In this document: one piece after another, positions 26,938-35,363 of the stretch
Position numbering within the stretch: position 1 is the stretch's first letter
How the letters are laid out: each line of letters begins with the position of its first letter
NCBI RefSeq assembly: GCF_000429145.1
Contig: NZ_AUBH01000010.1
Span: forward strand, 62,001 to 126,000
Reading direction: 5' to 3'
Length of the DNA: 64,000 nt
From: Aestuariibacter salexigens DSM 15300
GTDB taxonomy: Bacteria > Pseudomonadota > Gammaproteobacteria > Enterobacterales > Alteromonadaceae
Notes under the pieces: model-generated
Database searches by the model: none
What the model was told of the DNA's origin: nothing
The model's input: the letters and a program-made list of their open reading frames with translations, nothing else
Translations under genes and position numbers: made by a program

Positions 26938-27333
26938 ATGAAAAAGTTCACTAAAGCGTCACTTGCCCTTGTTTCTCTGTCTTTCCTGTTTGCAGGCTCT
27001 GCCAATGCCAGCATCGAAGATGCACTGTCAAACATCTGTGCCATCGTACAGGCCGATGACAAAGGCGAACTGCGTAAGAAAATGCGTAAAGTCCAGTCTG
27101 ACTATCGCCTTAAGCTGCAGGATTACTACAGCGGCGTAACCTGCGGTGGCAACAGCCTTATCCGCACAGCAATGCTGAACAACGCGGTTGAAGCAGGAGA
27201 GCTGTTGGTGAAGAAAATGCCTAAGTCTGCCCTGGACGAGCCAGAGCAGGATGGAAAAACACTGCAAGCGTGGATTTCAGAGCAAGGTCTTGAAGGCTCA
27301 CCTATCCACGCAGTTATTCAGGAGCGAATCTAA
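26938..27333 (+). CDS. Secreted DUF3718 protein, copy B
   Basis: 131 residues, identical in sequence to the product of 22574-22969. Three third-position changes separate the genes (Asp GAT/GAC, Gln CAG/CAA, Arg CGT/CGA), all silent. The upstream 151 bases carry ten differences, so the promoters of the two copies may differ in strength or control. Same ribosome site and terminator as copy A. Function unknown. Confidence 0.85.
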   Translation: MKKFTKASLALVSLSFLFAGSANASIEDALSNICAIVQADDKGELRKKMRKVQSDYRLKLQDYYSGVTCGGNSLIRTAMLNNAVEAGELLVKKMPKSALDEPEQDGKTLQAWISEQGLEGSPIHAVIQERI

Positions 27334-27449
27334 GCAGATACCGCCCTGGCAACGAACGGAGACTCGTTGCACACACTTTGAACGTCATGTTGCTAGACGG
27401 ACACACAGTTCAACATGGTAGGCGGGCTTCAACACCCCGCCATTGAGAT

Positions 27450-27480
27450 ACGGCCTCCCTTGAGGCCGTTTCTTATTTTT
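27450..27480 (+). terminator. Terminator of DUF3718 copy B
   Basis: Same hairpin as at 23086-23116 with loop CCTT in place of CATT, followed by TTTCTTATTTTT. Confidence 0.88.
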
Positions 27481-27626
27481 ACCGTCCACAATTTTTCTAC
27501 TGCACCAGCTCTTGCTTGATAGCGATCAAGTCTTTCGGCTCGTATCGTTGATATGCTGCCGTCTCGCTCAATCAACAGAATGGAACGGCTTTGAATGTAG
27601 AGTCTCACGCAGGTGCGGCGCTCAAT

Positions 27627-28940
27627 ATGACCTCAAGCTGGGTCGGAATTGCGTCTCTCGGGATATTCCTGATTGCCTATGTGTTTATTATCCTTGAAGA
27701 TAAAATTCATCTGCGCAAATCAAAGCCCATCATGATCGGTGCCAGCCTGGTCTGGTTGTTAATCGCGATTTATGCCCACTCGAAAGGGCAAATCGCGTTG
27801 GTAGCGCCGGCCATGAACGGCTATTTTCTGGAATACGCGCAGCTGTTCTTTTTCTTGCTGGTCGCCATGACTTATGTCAATTCGATGCTCGAGCGTGGTG
27901 TGTTCGATTCCCTGAGATACTATCTGGTATCTAGAGGGTCAACCTTTAGAAGTCTTTTCTGGACCACTGGTGTTCTGGCTTTTTGTATCTCCCCCATTGC
28001 AGATAATCTGACAACAGCGCTGATCCTGTGTGCCGTGGTCATGGCTGTTGCTAATGGCCATGCGAGATTTGTCAGCCTGTGCTGCATCAATATTGTGGTT
28101 GCGGCAAATGCTGGCGGTGCATTTAGCCCGTTTGGTGATATCACCACATTAATGGTGTGGCAGGCAGGTGTGGTCGAGTTTATAGAATTTTTCGACCTGC
28201 TGATTCCATCACTGATCAACTTTCTGCTCCCTGCCGCGGTCATGCATTTTTTTGTACCACGGGGCGTGCCAGCTCGTACGACGATTGAAGCGCCGGATAT
28301 TTTGCATGGCGGAATACAAATTGTCGGACTCTTTCTACTGACGATCATGACTGCAATCTGCCTGCACTTTTTCCTTGAAATCCCCCCTGTGTACGGAATG
28401 CTACTTGGCTTGGGATATCTGAAACTGTATGGATTCTATTTGCGGACCCGATCTCATGGCTGGACCCACGGTACAGAAAACCCACCGGGCTCAACGGATG
28501 ATCCTTACGATTTTGATGTGTTTTCAAAAATTGCCCACGCCGAGTGGGATACGTTGTTTTTCTTTTACGGCGTGATCTTGGCCGTTGGTGGACTGAGTTT
28601 TATTGGTTATCTGGATATCGTCTCACACGCCATGTATGGCAATCTGGATGCGACCACAGCCAATGTGCTGGTAGGGATTCTGTCGGCATTCGTGGATAAC
28701 ATCCCCGTCATGTTCGCCGTGCTGACCATGCAGCCCGACATGCCTCATGTTCAATGGTTATTAGTCACATTAACCGCCGGCGTCGGCGGTAGTTTGTTAT
28801 CCATTGGTTCCGCAGCAGGCGTGGCATTGATGGGGCAGGCCAGAGGTTACTATACCTTTGCTAAACATCTGATCTGGACCCCAGTCATTGCACTGGGCTA
28901 TGGCGCGAGTATTTGGGTGCATTTACTGATTAATGGATAA
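27627..28940 (+). CDS. nhaD: NhaD-type Na+/H+ antiporter
   Basis: 437 residues from the ATG at 27627; a TTG at 27591 would add 12 residues of non-membrane sequence. About 11-12 hydrophobic helices. The NhaD/ion-transporter superfamily pattern is seen in DKIHLRKSKPIMIGASLVWLL, the re-entrant ISPIADNLTTALILCAVV and ANAGGAFSPFGDITTLMVW, and the matching second half FVDNIPVMFAVLTM and GSLLSIGSAAGVALMG. It exchanges cytoplasmic Na+ for H+ at the inner membrane, typical of marine bacteria. It stands alone and ends at a hairpin terminator. Confidence 0.9.
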   Translation: MTSSWVGIASLGIFLIAYVFIILEDKIHLRKSKPIMIGASLVWLLIAIYAHSKGQIALVAPAMNGYFLEYAQLFFFLLVAMTYVNSMLERGVFDSLRYYLVSRGSTFRSLFWTTGVLAFCISPIADNLTTALILCAVVMAVANGHARFVSLCCINIVVAANAGGAFSPFGDITTLMVWQAGVVEFIEFFDLLIPSLINFLLPAAVMHFFVPRGVPARTTIEAPDILHGGIQIVGLFLLTIMTAICLHFFLEIPPVYGMLLGLGYLKLYGFYLRTRSHGWTHGTENPPGSTDDPYDFDVFSKIAHAEWDTLFFFYGVILAVGGLSFIGYLDIVSHAMYGNLDATTANVLVGILSAFVDNIPVMFAVLTMQPDMPHVQWLLVTLTAGVGGSLLSIGSAAGVALMGQARGYYTFAKHLIWTPVIALGYGASIWVHLLING

Positions 28941-28944
28941 AAAG

Positions 28945-28966
28945 AAAGGCGCATAAAAGCGCCTTT
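28945..28966. terminator. Hairpin terminator between nhaD and S9 peptidase
   Basis: AAAGGCGC and GCGCCTTT with loop ATAAAA, between two convergent stop codons. Usable from both sides. Confidence 0.8.
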
Positions 28967-28981
28967 GAATGTGATCCTGCA

Positions 28982-31183
28982 TTACGGCTGTAAGTGCCGA
29001 TCGAAGAAATTGGTAATGGTATGATAAAGATGTATACCGGTTTGCTTACCGCGAATGCTGTGTTTTTTACCGGGATAGTCCATTACTTCAAACGGCAATG
29101 CCAGATCCTGCAAGTGCTTGTACAACTTGGTACTGTGAGTGAACAAGACATTGTCATCGGCCATTCCGTGATATATCAGCAAGTCGCCTTTTAAGTCTTT
29201 GGCATAAGGAAAGACTGAGGCATCGGTGTAGGCTTTGTCGACTTCATTGGGGTTACCCATATAACGTTCGGTATAGTGGGTATCGTACAAACGCCAGTCC
29301 GTCACAGGAGCTCCCGCCACGCCTGCCTGAAAATACTCATTGGCACGGAACATGGTCATCAGTGCCATATACCCGCCATAGCTATGGCCGTATACGCCAA
29401 TCCGCTGGGCATCAACATAGGGTAATGTGCGCAGGAATTTCACCCCAGCAACCTGATCGTCCACTTCGACATGCCCCATTTTCTGATACAGCGGATCTTC
29501 AAACGCTTTACCGCGTGCTTCGGAACCGCGATTGTCCAGGGTAAAAACAACGTAACCTTTACTCACCCAGTGCTGAACCAGCAAACCGCGTCGTCCCCAA
29601 CCGTTGGTGACCATCTGTGCCCCCGGGCCTCCGTAAAGATATACAATCACCGGGCGCTTGCTACTGATATCCATTGGCGTGTAGAGACGGTAGTACAAAT
29701 CCGTGCCATCGTCGGCCTTGATTGAGCCAAACGTTGGTGCAACCCACTCGTCCTGATACTTGTGTAAAGGGTGCGCGTCGTCGATAGCATTCTGCTCCAG
29801 CCACGTCAGCATGCTGCCATCGGCGCTGTGCAGGCTAACTTGCGGTGGTGTATTCGCTGTCGAGAAGCGGTCAACATAGACGCTGGCGTCTTTACTGAAG
29901 CTTACCCCATGCATGCCTGAGCGACTGCTGATCCTGTCGATTTCGCCGCCGTCGAAGCTGACAGCGTAAAGGTGGCGTTCAAGCGGAGTATCTTTACGGC
30001 CGCTGAAATATACTAGTCTACGCGTATTATCGACCGCTTCTATGCTATCGACTATCCAACTGCCCGCAGTCAGTTGCTTTTGCAGTGTACCGTCGAGTTG
30101 ATATAAGTAGAGATGCTTGTAACCATCTCGCTCAGACGCCCAGATAAAATGTTTGTTGTCTTTTAAAAATACCAAATCATCATGCAGGTTAATCCATGTG
30201 GGGCTGTTTTCTTTGACCAGTATAGACTGCGTCATATCCTTCACTGATACTGCACGTAATTCTAATTGCTGCTGGTTTCGACTTTGCCACTGATAGGTCA
30301 GCATTGACCCATCGTTATTCCACGCCACCCTGGCGAGGTAGATATCTTTGTTTTCACCTAGGTCAAGCCAGCGAGTTTTGCCGCTTTGCACCGACATGAT
30401 ACCTAAATCAATCAGTACATTTGGTGTTCCTGCCTTGGGATATCTTTGCGTGATTGTTTTAATTTCATCGGCGTAGATTTCAGAACGGGTGATTTCCAGT
30501 ACTGGTGACTCATCAACCCGGGTGAGCGCAATATGACTCTCATCGGGTGACCACCAATAACCCGTCATGCGGCTCATTTCTTCCTGAGCAACAAACTCCG
30601 CCATGGCGAATTTAATGTTACCGCCACCCTCTTGGGTCAGTTGCCGCTCTTCACCACTGGCAATATCCAGAATAAACAGGTTCTGATTGCGAATAAATGA
30701 CAGATAATTGCCTTTCGGAGAGAGTTTTACGTCTGTTTCAAACTCTGGTGTATCCAACAGTTGACGGGCTTTTTTATCACCAAGCTTGTAATAGTAGGCG
30801 TCGCCACCGAGCGGAAACAACAGCGCTGTGCCGTCCTGTGACCATTGATAGCTCAGGATCCCGCTACCATATACTCGCATGCGCTCTCGCCGTGCTTTTT
30901 CTTCGTCAGACAGCTGTTCATCACCGCTATGTAAATCATCGGCGTCAAACAGCAAGCGGGTTTCACCGCTTTCAATGTGATATTCCCACAGGTCATAGCG
31001 TTCATAATCATTTTGCTTGCCCTGAATAAAGGTAACGCGCTTTCCGTCTGGAGCTACTTGTAGCTCTCTAGGTGCCTTCCCATCCAGTGCAGGGGAAGCC
31101 ATGATGCGCTCTATGCTGAGCTTTTCTGCGCCTGCGCTAAACGAAAGTCCAGCGAGCATGCATATAAAATATTTCTTCATCAT
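28982..31183 (-). CDS. Secreted S9B (dipeptidyl-peptidase IV-like) serine peptidase
   Basis: 733 residues from the ATG at 31183; longer upstream frames would bury the signal peptide (MMKKYFICMLAGLSFSAGA). The DPP-IV N-terminal eight-bladed propeller covers about 20-470. The catalytic alpha/beta hydrolase domain contains YGGPGAQMV, the nucleophile GVYGHSYGGYMALM (Ser near 600), Asp in HGMADDNVLF, and His in YPGKKHSIRG. It removes N-terminal dipeptides, mainly X-Pro, from peptides in the periplasm. Length matches bacterial DPP-IV. It is divergent from the 31265 gene, with only about 80 bases between starts. Confidence 0.92.
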   Translation of the reverse strand: MMKKYFICMLAGLSFSAGAEKLSIERIMASPALDGKAPRELQVAPDGKRVTFIQGKQNDYERYDLWEYHIESGETRLLFDADDLHSGDEQLSDEEKARRERMRVYGSGILSYQWSQDGTALLFPLGGDAYYYKLGDKKARQLLDTPEFETDVKLSPKGNYLSFIRNQNLFILDIASGEERQLTQEGGGNIKFAMAEFVAQEEMSRMTGYWWSPDESHIALTRVDESPVLEITRSEIYADEIKTITQRYPKAGTPNVLIDLGIMSVQSGKTRWLDLGENKDIYLARVAWNNDGSMLTYQWQSRNQQQLELRAVSVKDMTQSILVKENSPTWINLHDDLVFLKDNKHFIWASERDGYKHLYLYQLDGTLQKQLTAGSWIVDSIEAVDNTRRLVYFSGRKDTPLERHLYAVSFDGGEIDRISSRSGMHGVSFSKDASVYVDRFSTANTPPQVSLHSADGSMLTWLEQNAIDDAHPLHKYQDEWVAPTFGSIKADDGTDLYYRLYTPMDISSKRPVIVYLYGGPGAQMVTNGWGRRGLLVQHWVSKGYVVFTLDNRGSEARGKAFEDPLYQKMGHVEVDDQVAGVKFLRTLPYVDAQRIGVYGHSYGGYMALMTMFRANEYFQAGVAGAPVTDWRLYDTHYTERYMGNPNEVDKAYTDASVFPYAKDLKGDLLIYHGMADDNVLFTHSTKLYKHLQDLALPFEVMDYPGKKHSIRGKQTGIHLYHTITNFFDRHLQP

Positions 31184-31264
31184 ATTATTTTTGTTGGCTA
31201 GTGATCGGATCGCGGGCCAGTGTAATATGAATCTCGTTATCGTGGTACCTGCGGAGATCGTGGT

Positions 31265-31918
31265 GTGGTAGAAGTATACAATGCTGGACAAGACAAAACC
31301 TATACGGCCGTTGTATTAGGGGCAACTGGTCTGGTGGGCTCGGCGCTGGTGCAGCAATTGTTGCTCGATTCCCGTTATACCCAGGTGACGTGTCTGCTCA
31401 GAAAGCCGGTCAAGCACAGCCAGTGGCATGACCCAATGAAAAAGCTGCACCCGCTGGTCATCGATTTTGAGCAGTTGCAGGATTATCAGGGATACTTTGG
31501 CGTTAACCATGTATATGTATGCCTTGGCACGACGATGAAAAAAGCCGGCTCAAAGTCAGCCTTCCGCAGGGTTGATTTTGAGTTTGTGCATATCGCTGCG
31601 CAGCTTGCCAGAGGCCAGCGTGCAGAAAGTTTCGTATGGATCTCTTCGGTCGGAGCCGATGCCAAAAGTAGTAACTTTTATCTGCGCGTCAAGGGAGAGT
31701 TGGAGAATGCGATTCTGTCGATGCCCGGCCTGCGTAACCCTTCCGCAGTGCGACCATCATTACTTCTGGGCGAAAGAAATGATTCCCGTCCAGCAGAGCT
31801 ATTTGGCATTCATTTCTCCCGTCTGTTAGCGCCTCTGATGTTCGGTCCATTGGCAAAATACAAGCCGGTATCTGCTGCAACTGTAGCGGCCAATATGATC
31901 CGTTTGCAGGTTTTTTGA
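31265..31918 (+). CDS. NAD(P)-binding oxidoreductase (HTATIP2/YbjT-like)
   Basis: 217 residues from a GTG start. The Rossmann motif is TAVVLGATGLVGSALVQQLL; the SDR a5-like pattern YVCLGTTMKKAGSKSAFRRVDFE and FVWISSVGADAKSSNFYLRVKGELE match the atypical SDR group that includes human HTATIP2. The Tyr-x-x-x-Lys pair is YLRVK. The substrate is not known. It overlaps nothing but sits six bases before the trmN6 frame, so co-transcription is likely. Confidence 0.82.
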   Translation: MVEVYNAGQDKTYTAVVLGATGLVGSALVQQLLLDSRYTQVTCLLRKPVKHSQWHDPMKKLHPLVIDFEQLQDYQGYFGVNHVYVCLGTTMKKAGSKSAFRRVDFEFVHIAAQLARGQRAESFVWISSVGADAKSSNFYLRVKGELENAILSMPGLRNPSAVRPSLLLGERNDSRPAELFGIHFSRLLAPLMFGPLAKYKPVSAATVAANMIRLQVF

Positions 31919-31942
31919 TGATGCTTGCATAGAAACGCTATC

Positions 31943-32668
31943 GTGGGGTTCACATTTAAGCAGTTTCATATTGACGACGACCTGTGTGCGATGAAAGTTG
32001 GCACCGATGCCATTATGCTTGGTAGCTGGGTACATAAATCCGACGCCCGAAACGCATTAGATATTGGCTGCGGAAGCGGCGTGCTCACGCTGATGGTGGC
32101 GCAACGTTGTTCGAATGAGAGTCACATCATTGCGCTGGATATCGATAAGAACGCCGTAGCGCAGACGCAGCGTAATGCACTCGCCAGTCGTTGGTCAGCA
32201 TCCATTTCGGTGTTGCACGACAGCATTATCGATTTCAGCTCGAACACGTCCGAGCGCTTCGATCTGATTGTCAGTAATCCTCCTTTTTTTGATATTCCCA
32301 ACAGAAAAACCCGCGCTTATCATGGGCTTGATGAAACCAGGAAGCGAGCACGCACCCAGCAAACATTGACGCTTGCTGAACTTAGCGAAAGCGTAAGCAA
32401 ACTGCTTACTGATGAGGGCGAGTTTTATTGTGTGTTACCGATTGCACAGGCTGATGAACTGACTCATCTGGCCACTCAGCAACACCTTTATCTTACAAGA
32501 GAATTACAGGTGAGTAGCCGGGCGGGTAAACCACCCATTCGAAAGCTCCTGAACTTTTCCCATCAATACAGACCCTGTCAATCTGCTAGCCTCGTTATCC
32601 ATCAGACAGATGGCGGATATAGTGATGCGTATAAAAGACTATGCCGGAATTTTTACCTTAATTTCTGA
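31943..32668 (+). CDS. trmN6: tRNA1(Val) adenine-37 N6-methyltransferase
   Basis: 241 residues. The opening GFTFKQFHIDDDLCAMKVGTDAIMLGSW is the signature start of TrmN6/YfiC, which supports the GTG at 31943; a TTG at 31925 is also possible. The SAM site is ALDIGCGSGVLTLMVA, and the N6-adenine methylase motif is IVSNPPFF. The C-terminus also shows SRAGKPPIRKLLNF. It methylates A37 of tRNA-Val. The gene is adjacent to the HTATIP2-like gene upstream. No regulation is visible. Confidence 0.9.
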   Translation: MGFTFKQFHIDDDLCAMKVGTDAIMLGSWVHKSDARNALDIGCGSGVLTLMVAQRCSNESHIIALDIDKNAVAQTQRNALASRWSASISVLHDSIIDFSSNTSERFDLIVSNPPFFDIPNRKTRAYHGLDETRKRARTQQTLTLAELSESVSKLLTDEGEFYCVLPIAQADELTHLATQQHLYLTRELQVSSRAGKPPIRKLLNFSHQYRPCQSASLVIHQTDGGYSDAYKRLCRNFYLNF

Positions 32669-32746
32669 GCATCAAGCATAACTTGACAGTGGGAGTACCA
32701 GTGAGCCATTCTTGAGGTAAGCCTATTGCCGTGAGACTGTACAAAT

Positions 32747-33124
32747 ATGGCTGAGTTTGCATTACCTGATTCAATCCAGTCTTTGACGTCCTCCCTGTAC
32801 CTGGTCAACTTTGACTTGCACGGGGTCGCTTTCACGGTACCTAAATTCGCCATCTACGCGATCATTCCCAGTCCAGTTTTTCAGCGGTTGGTTAAACACA
32901 ATGGTAAAACCATAGCAATGATGCGTCTGGGTCGTTATGATGTGCCGGTTGTCGACCCTATCAGTCAGGACATCGATCCTGCACCCAAGTATGTGGTTAT
33001 CGTCAGCATGTTTAAAGAAGGACGTTTTGGACTCTACGGACATCCGGCTGATCATTACAGCGACGACATTCAACTGCCCTTAACGCATAACGCTGTTAGT
33101 CGACTGCGCAACGAGTTCGGCTGA
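32747..33124 (+). CDS. Small protein, possible divergent CheW-like domain
   Basis: 125 residues, cytoplasmic. The pattern FDLHGVAFTVPKFAIYAIIPSPVF, then LRL-like AMMRLGRYDVPVVDPIS and VVIVSMFKEGRFGLYGHPAD, is like a CheW beta-barrel, where a receptor-contact loop is followed by the PVIDL strand. The match is weak and key CheW residues are not clear. No chemotaxis gene is nearby. It may be an orphan scaffold or a different small beta-barrel. Confidence 0.55.
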   Translation: MAEFALPDSIQSLTSSLYLVNFDLHGVAFTVPKFAIYAIIPSPVFQRLVKHNGKTIAMMRLGRYDVPVVDPISQDIDPAPKYVVIVSMFKEGRFGLYGHPADHYSDDIQLPLTHNAVSRLRNEFG

Positions 33125-33147
33125 CCTTCAGACAGGACAATACAGAT

Positions 33148-33681
33148 ATGCCATTTATTGCTGAGGCCTTTGGCGCGTTAGCTGTGGTACTCAATTTTAT
33201 TGGCTACCGACAGAACGACGTCAACCGCTATCGGTTTATATCTGCGCTGGCGCTGGCCAGTGTCAGTACCCATTTCTTTTTGCTTGGCGCCATGGCGGCC
33301 GGAATAGGCTGCTTGTTGGCCAGTGTCAGAAATATTATTGCCATGCGCTATCGCAGCTACGGCGTTCTGTGGTTTTTTGTTGCGGCAAACCTGGCTTTTC
33401 TTGCCTATGAATGGTTTGCATTACAGCACGGCTGGCTGATTTTGGTGGCTTATGCCTCTTCGCTCATCTTCACAGTAGGATCTATCGTACTGCAGGATGC
33501 CACGCGTATTCGGCAGTGGTTTATTGTGGCCGAAGTGCTGGGCTTAATTTACGCCGTTATGGTAGGCAGTATATTCGGCAGCGTATTTAATATCAGTAAC
33601 CTGGCCAGCATCGTGATCAAACTGAGACAAGACCGTGGTACGCCCCGCGTAGCCCGTGGGCCCACGTCATCATCTGACTAA
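33148..33681 (+). CDS. YgjV family inner-membrane protein
   Basis: 177 residues with six hydrophobic helices. The N-terminus AEAFGALAVVLNFIGYRQNDVNRYRFISAL and the segment GCLLASVRNIIAMR match the Imp-YgjV family. Function is unknown; some members resemble small sugar- or vitamin-transporter halves (PnuC-like). AGGACAA precedes the start. The short C-terminal tail (PRVARGPTSSSD) is hydrophilic. The gene lies 23 bases after the CheW-like gene. Confidence 0.85.
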   Translation: MPFIAEAFGALAVVLNFIGYRQNDVNRYRFISALALASVSTHFFLLGAMAAGIGCLLASVRNIIAMRYRSYGVLWFFVAANLAFLAYEWFALQHGWLILVAYASSLIFTVGSIVLQDATRIRQWFIVAEVLGLIYAVMVGSIFGSVFNISNLASIVIKLRQDRGTPRVARGPTSSSD

Positions 33682-33682
33682 A

Positions 33683-34096
33683 TTATTGCTTTAGTGATTG
33701 CTGCGCCATCTCAGCGCGGCGCATCGGCATTCGGTCGATGACAGCAAACAATACATTCAGGTTGAGTGAGTTGTCGGTTTTTTTAACCCCACCATCTTTG
33801 CCGATGAGTACCACAGCAGATGCCTCCCGTTTGATAAGCGCGTGAAGTAGCTGTTTCAGCGAGGCGGATATTGCAAATGGGGCATTGGATATCAATTCGT
33901 CGTTGTCGATGACAAACCATAGAATGTCTCGCTCTTCTATTGCTGCCTTATTGGATGTTAGCAGCATGTGCGCTTTAGTCATGTTATCAATGACCAAAAC
34001 ACGGTGTTGCCACATGAGTTCGGCCAGTGAATTAACCTGTGCCGTACTGCATGACGCAAACAGCAGCAGTGCCATTATCATATTGCGATAGACCAT
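33683..34096 (-). CDS. Secreted DUF4174 protein
   Basis: 137 residues. A signal peptide (NMIMALLLFASCSTAQ) with a possible lipobox at SCS is followed by a DUF4174 domain: SLAELMWQHRVLVI at the start, AVVLIGKDGGVK in the middle, and the closing FAVIDRMPMRRAEMAQ. The fold is thioredoxin-like without catalytic Cys. Function is unknown. It converges with ygjV, stop to stop with a single base between them. The start could be the ATG at 34096 or at 34081. Confidence 0.75.
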   Translation of the reverse strand: MVYRNMIMALLLFASCSTAQVNSLAELMWQHRVLVIDNMTKAHMLLTSNKAAIEERDILWFVIDNDELISNAPFAISASLKQLLHALIKREASAVVLIGKDGGVKKTDNSLNLNVLFAVIDRMPMRRAEMAQQSLKQ

Positions 34097-34187
34097 TATG
34101 CTTTATGAGTGTAGTGATCTGATATGCTGTTGTACGCGAATAAGCGACAAACAGTTGTATTCATGTCACAACCTCAGGAAACATTGC

Positions 34188-34784
34188 ATGTCAGCACCAT
34201 GGAAACAGCGTCTAACCAGAAGTCTGCATTTATCACGCAGTAAGCCGGAAGCCAAATATTTTCAGCTCGCAACGGTTGGTCTGGACGGCATGCCGGACAA
34301 TCGTACTGTAGTATTCCGTGGATTCAGTGACGAATCCGACGGATTGCTGGTTGTGACAGATACCCGCAGTGAAAAATTCACTCAACTACAGCGTAACCCG
34401 GCTGCCTGCGTGGTGTGGTACTTTACGAAAAGTCGGGAGCAATACCGCTTTAAAGGTAACACTGCCATTTTGATTGATGCACAGACGGATACCACAAACG
34501 TGGTTGATACTCATAATGAGGTGATAACGAAAACAGCACTGACACCTTTCTGGAGTAGCTTATCTGCTGGTACTCGCAGCCAGTTTTACTGGCCTCATCC
34601 TGGCCGTGAGGTCACCGAGGATGAACCGAGCAACGCGGATATCGATGTACTGTCTCCGTACTTTAGCGTGCTGCGGATTGTGCCAACTGAGGTGCAGTTT
34701 TTGGATTTGAAAGCCTCACCTCAACAGCGAGAGAGTTATACATGGCAAGAGGCCAACTGGCACGTGAAACAGATAAATCCCTGA
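34188..34784 (+). CDS. Pyridoxamine 5-phosphate oxidase-like FMN-binding protein
   Basis: 198 residues from the ATG at 34188, which has AGGA about eight bases upstream. The split-barrel FMN fold is indicated by YFQLATVGLDGMPDNRTVVFRGF, RSEKFTQLQRNPAACVVWYF and YRFKGNTAILID. The C-terminal SRSQFYWPHPGRE and FSVLRIVPTEVQFLDLK are characteristic of the Alr4036/Pyridox_oxase_2 family. Whether it truly oxidises pyridoxamine phosphate is unproven; many relatives are general FMN reductases. It ends at a strong terminator. Confidence 0.88.
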   Translation: MSAPWKQRLTRSLHLSRSKPEAKYFQLATVGLDGMPDNRTVVFRGFSDESDGLLVVTDTRSEKFTQLQRNPAACVVWYFTKSREQYRFKGNTAILIDAQTDTTNVVDTHNEVITKTALTPFWSSLSAGTRSQFYWPHPGREVTEDEPSNADIDVLSPYFSVLRIVPTEVQFLDLKASPQQRESYTWQEANWHVKQINP

Positions 34785-34790
34785 CATAAA

Positions 34791-34817
34791 AAAACCGACG
34801 CTAAGGCGTCGGTTTTT
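34791..34817. terminator. Bidirectional terminator
   Basis: Stem CCGACGC/GCGTCGG with loop TAAG, flanked by A run left and TTTTT right. It serves the PNPOx-like gene and the convergent exbD gene. Confidence 0.92.
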
Positions 34818-34836
34818 ATTGTCTTTCAATCGTGCT

Positions 34837-35235
34837 CTACTGAACGAGTACAGAAACCTGCTGTATACCAGCTTCTTTCGCCTGGTTCATTACTTCAACC
34901 ACAACACCATGCTCGGTGTTTTTGTGCGCCAGAATCGCTGCAGCGTCAGTGTTATTTTCAGCAAGATAACTCTGAATGTTTGCCACGATGCGACGAATGT
35001 CAACCACGCGGTTATCCATCTGTATCTCACCGGTTTCGCTAATCCGGATAGACAAAGCCTTACTTGGCTTGGTGGACTGCTGATTTTCTTTCGGGCGATT
35101 TGCCTCCAGTCCTTTCTCTTTGACAAACGATGTTGTCACGATAAAGAAGATCAACATGATGAACACGATATCCAGCATAGGAGTCATGTCGATTTGTGCG
35201 TCGTCATCGGCAGAGGTATGCTTTTTTCTTTTCAT
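34837..35235 (-). CDS. ExbD/TolR-family biopolymer transport protein, orphan
   Basis: 132 residues. One N-terminal helix with the essential Asp (MTPMLDIVFIMLIFFIVTTSFV), then a periplasmic domain (LSIRISETGEIQMDNRVV, VMNQAKEAGIQQVSVLVQ). The protein would couple the proton gradient to TonB together with ExbB/TolQ partners, but no exbB or tonB gene is next to it. In Alteromonadales such ExbD copies are normally in tonB clusters, so this one is an orphan or uses remote partners. It lies 128 bases downstream of the CLCA_X gene in the same direction. Confidence 0.9.
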   Translation of the reverse strand: MKRKKHTSADDDAQIDMTPMLDIVFIMLIFFIVTTSFVKEKGLEANRPKENQQSTKPSKALSIRISETGEIQMDNRVVDIRRIVANIQSYLAENNTDAAAILAHKNTEHGVVVEVMNQAKEAGIQQVSVLVQ

Positions 35236-35363
35236 CTCGATACTGTTTAGTTACATCAGACGACGTAGTATATCGCCTCAATAAAAAATAGGTAGGGGGG
35301 ATGTAAACGAATTTGCCAATTTTTTAACAGGTCGGATGTTTTTTAATTGGTTAGGTTAAAAAA

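Larger units (their letters stand above)
26787..27480 (+). repeat. Direct repeat copy B, 694 bp (DUF3718 module)
   Basis: Second copy of 22423-23116, same orientation, no indels. It carries the complete gene, ribosome site and terminator. The right end stops exactly where the copy A sequence enters the GH81 coding region (TTATTTTT), so the last eight bases of the GH81 gene are also duplicated here. Confidence 0.95.
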
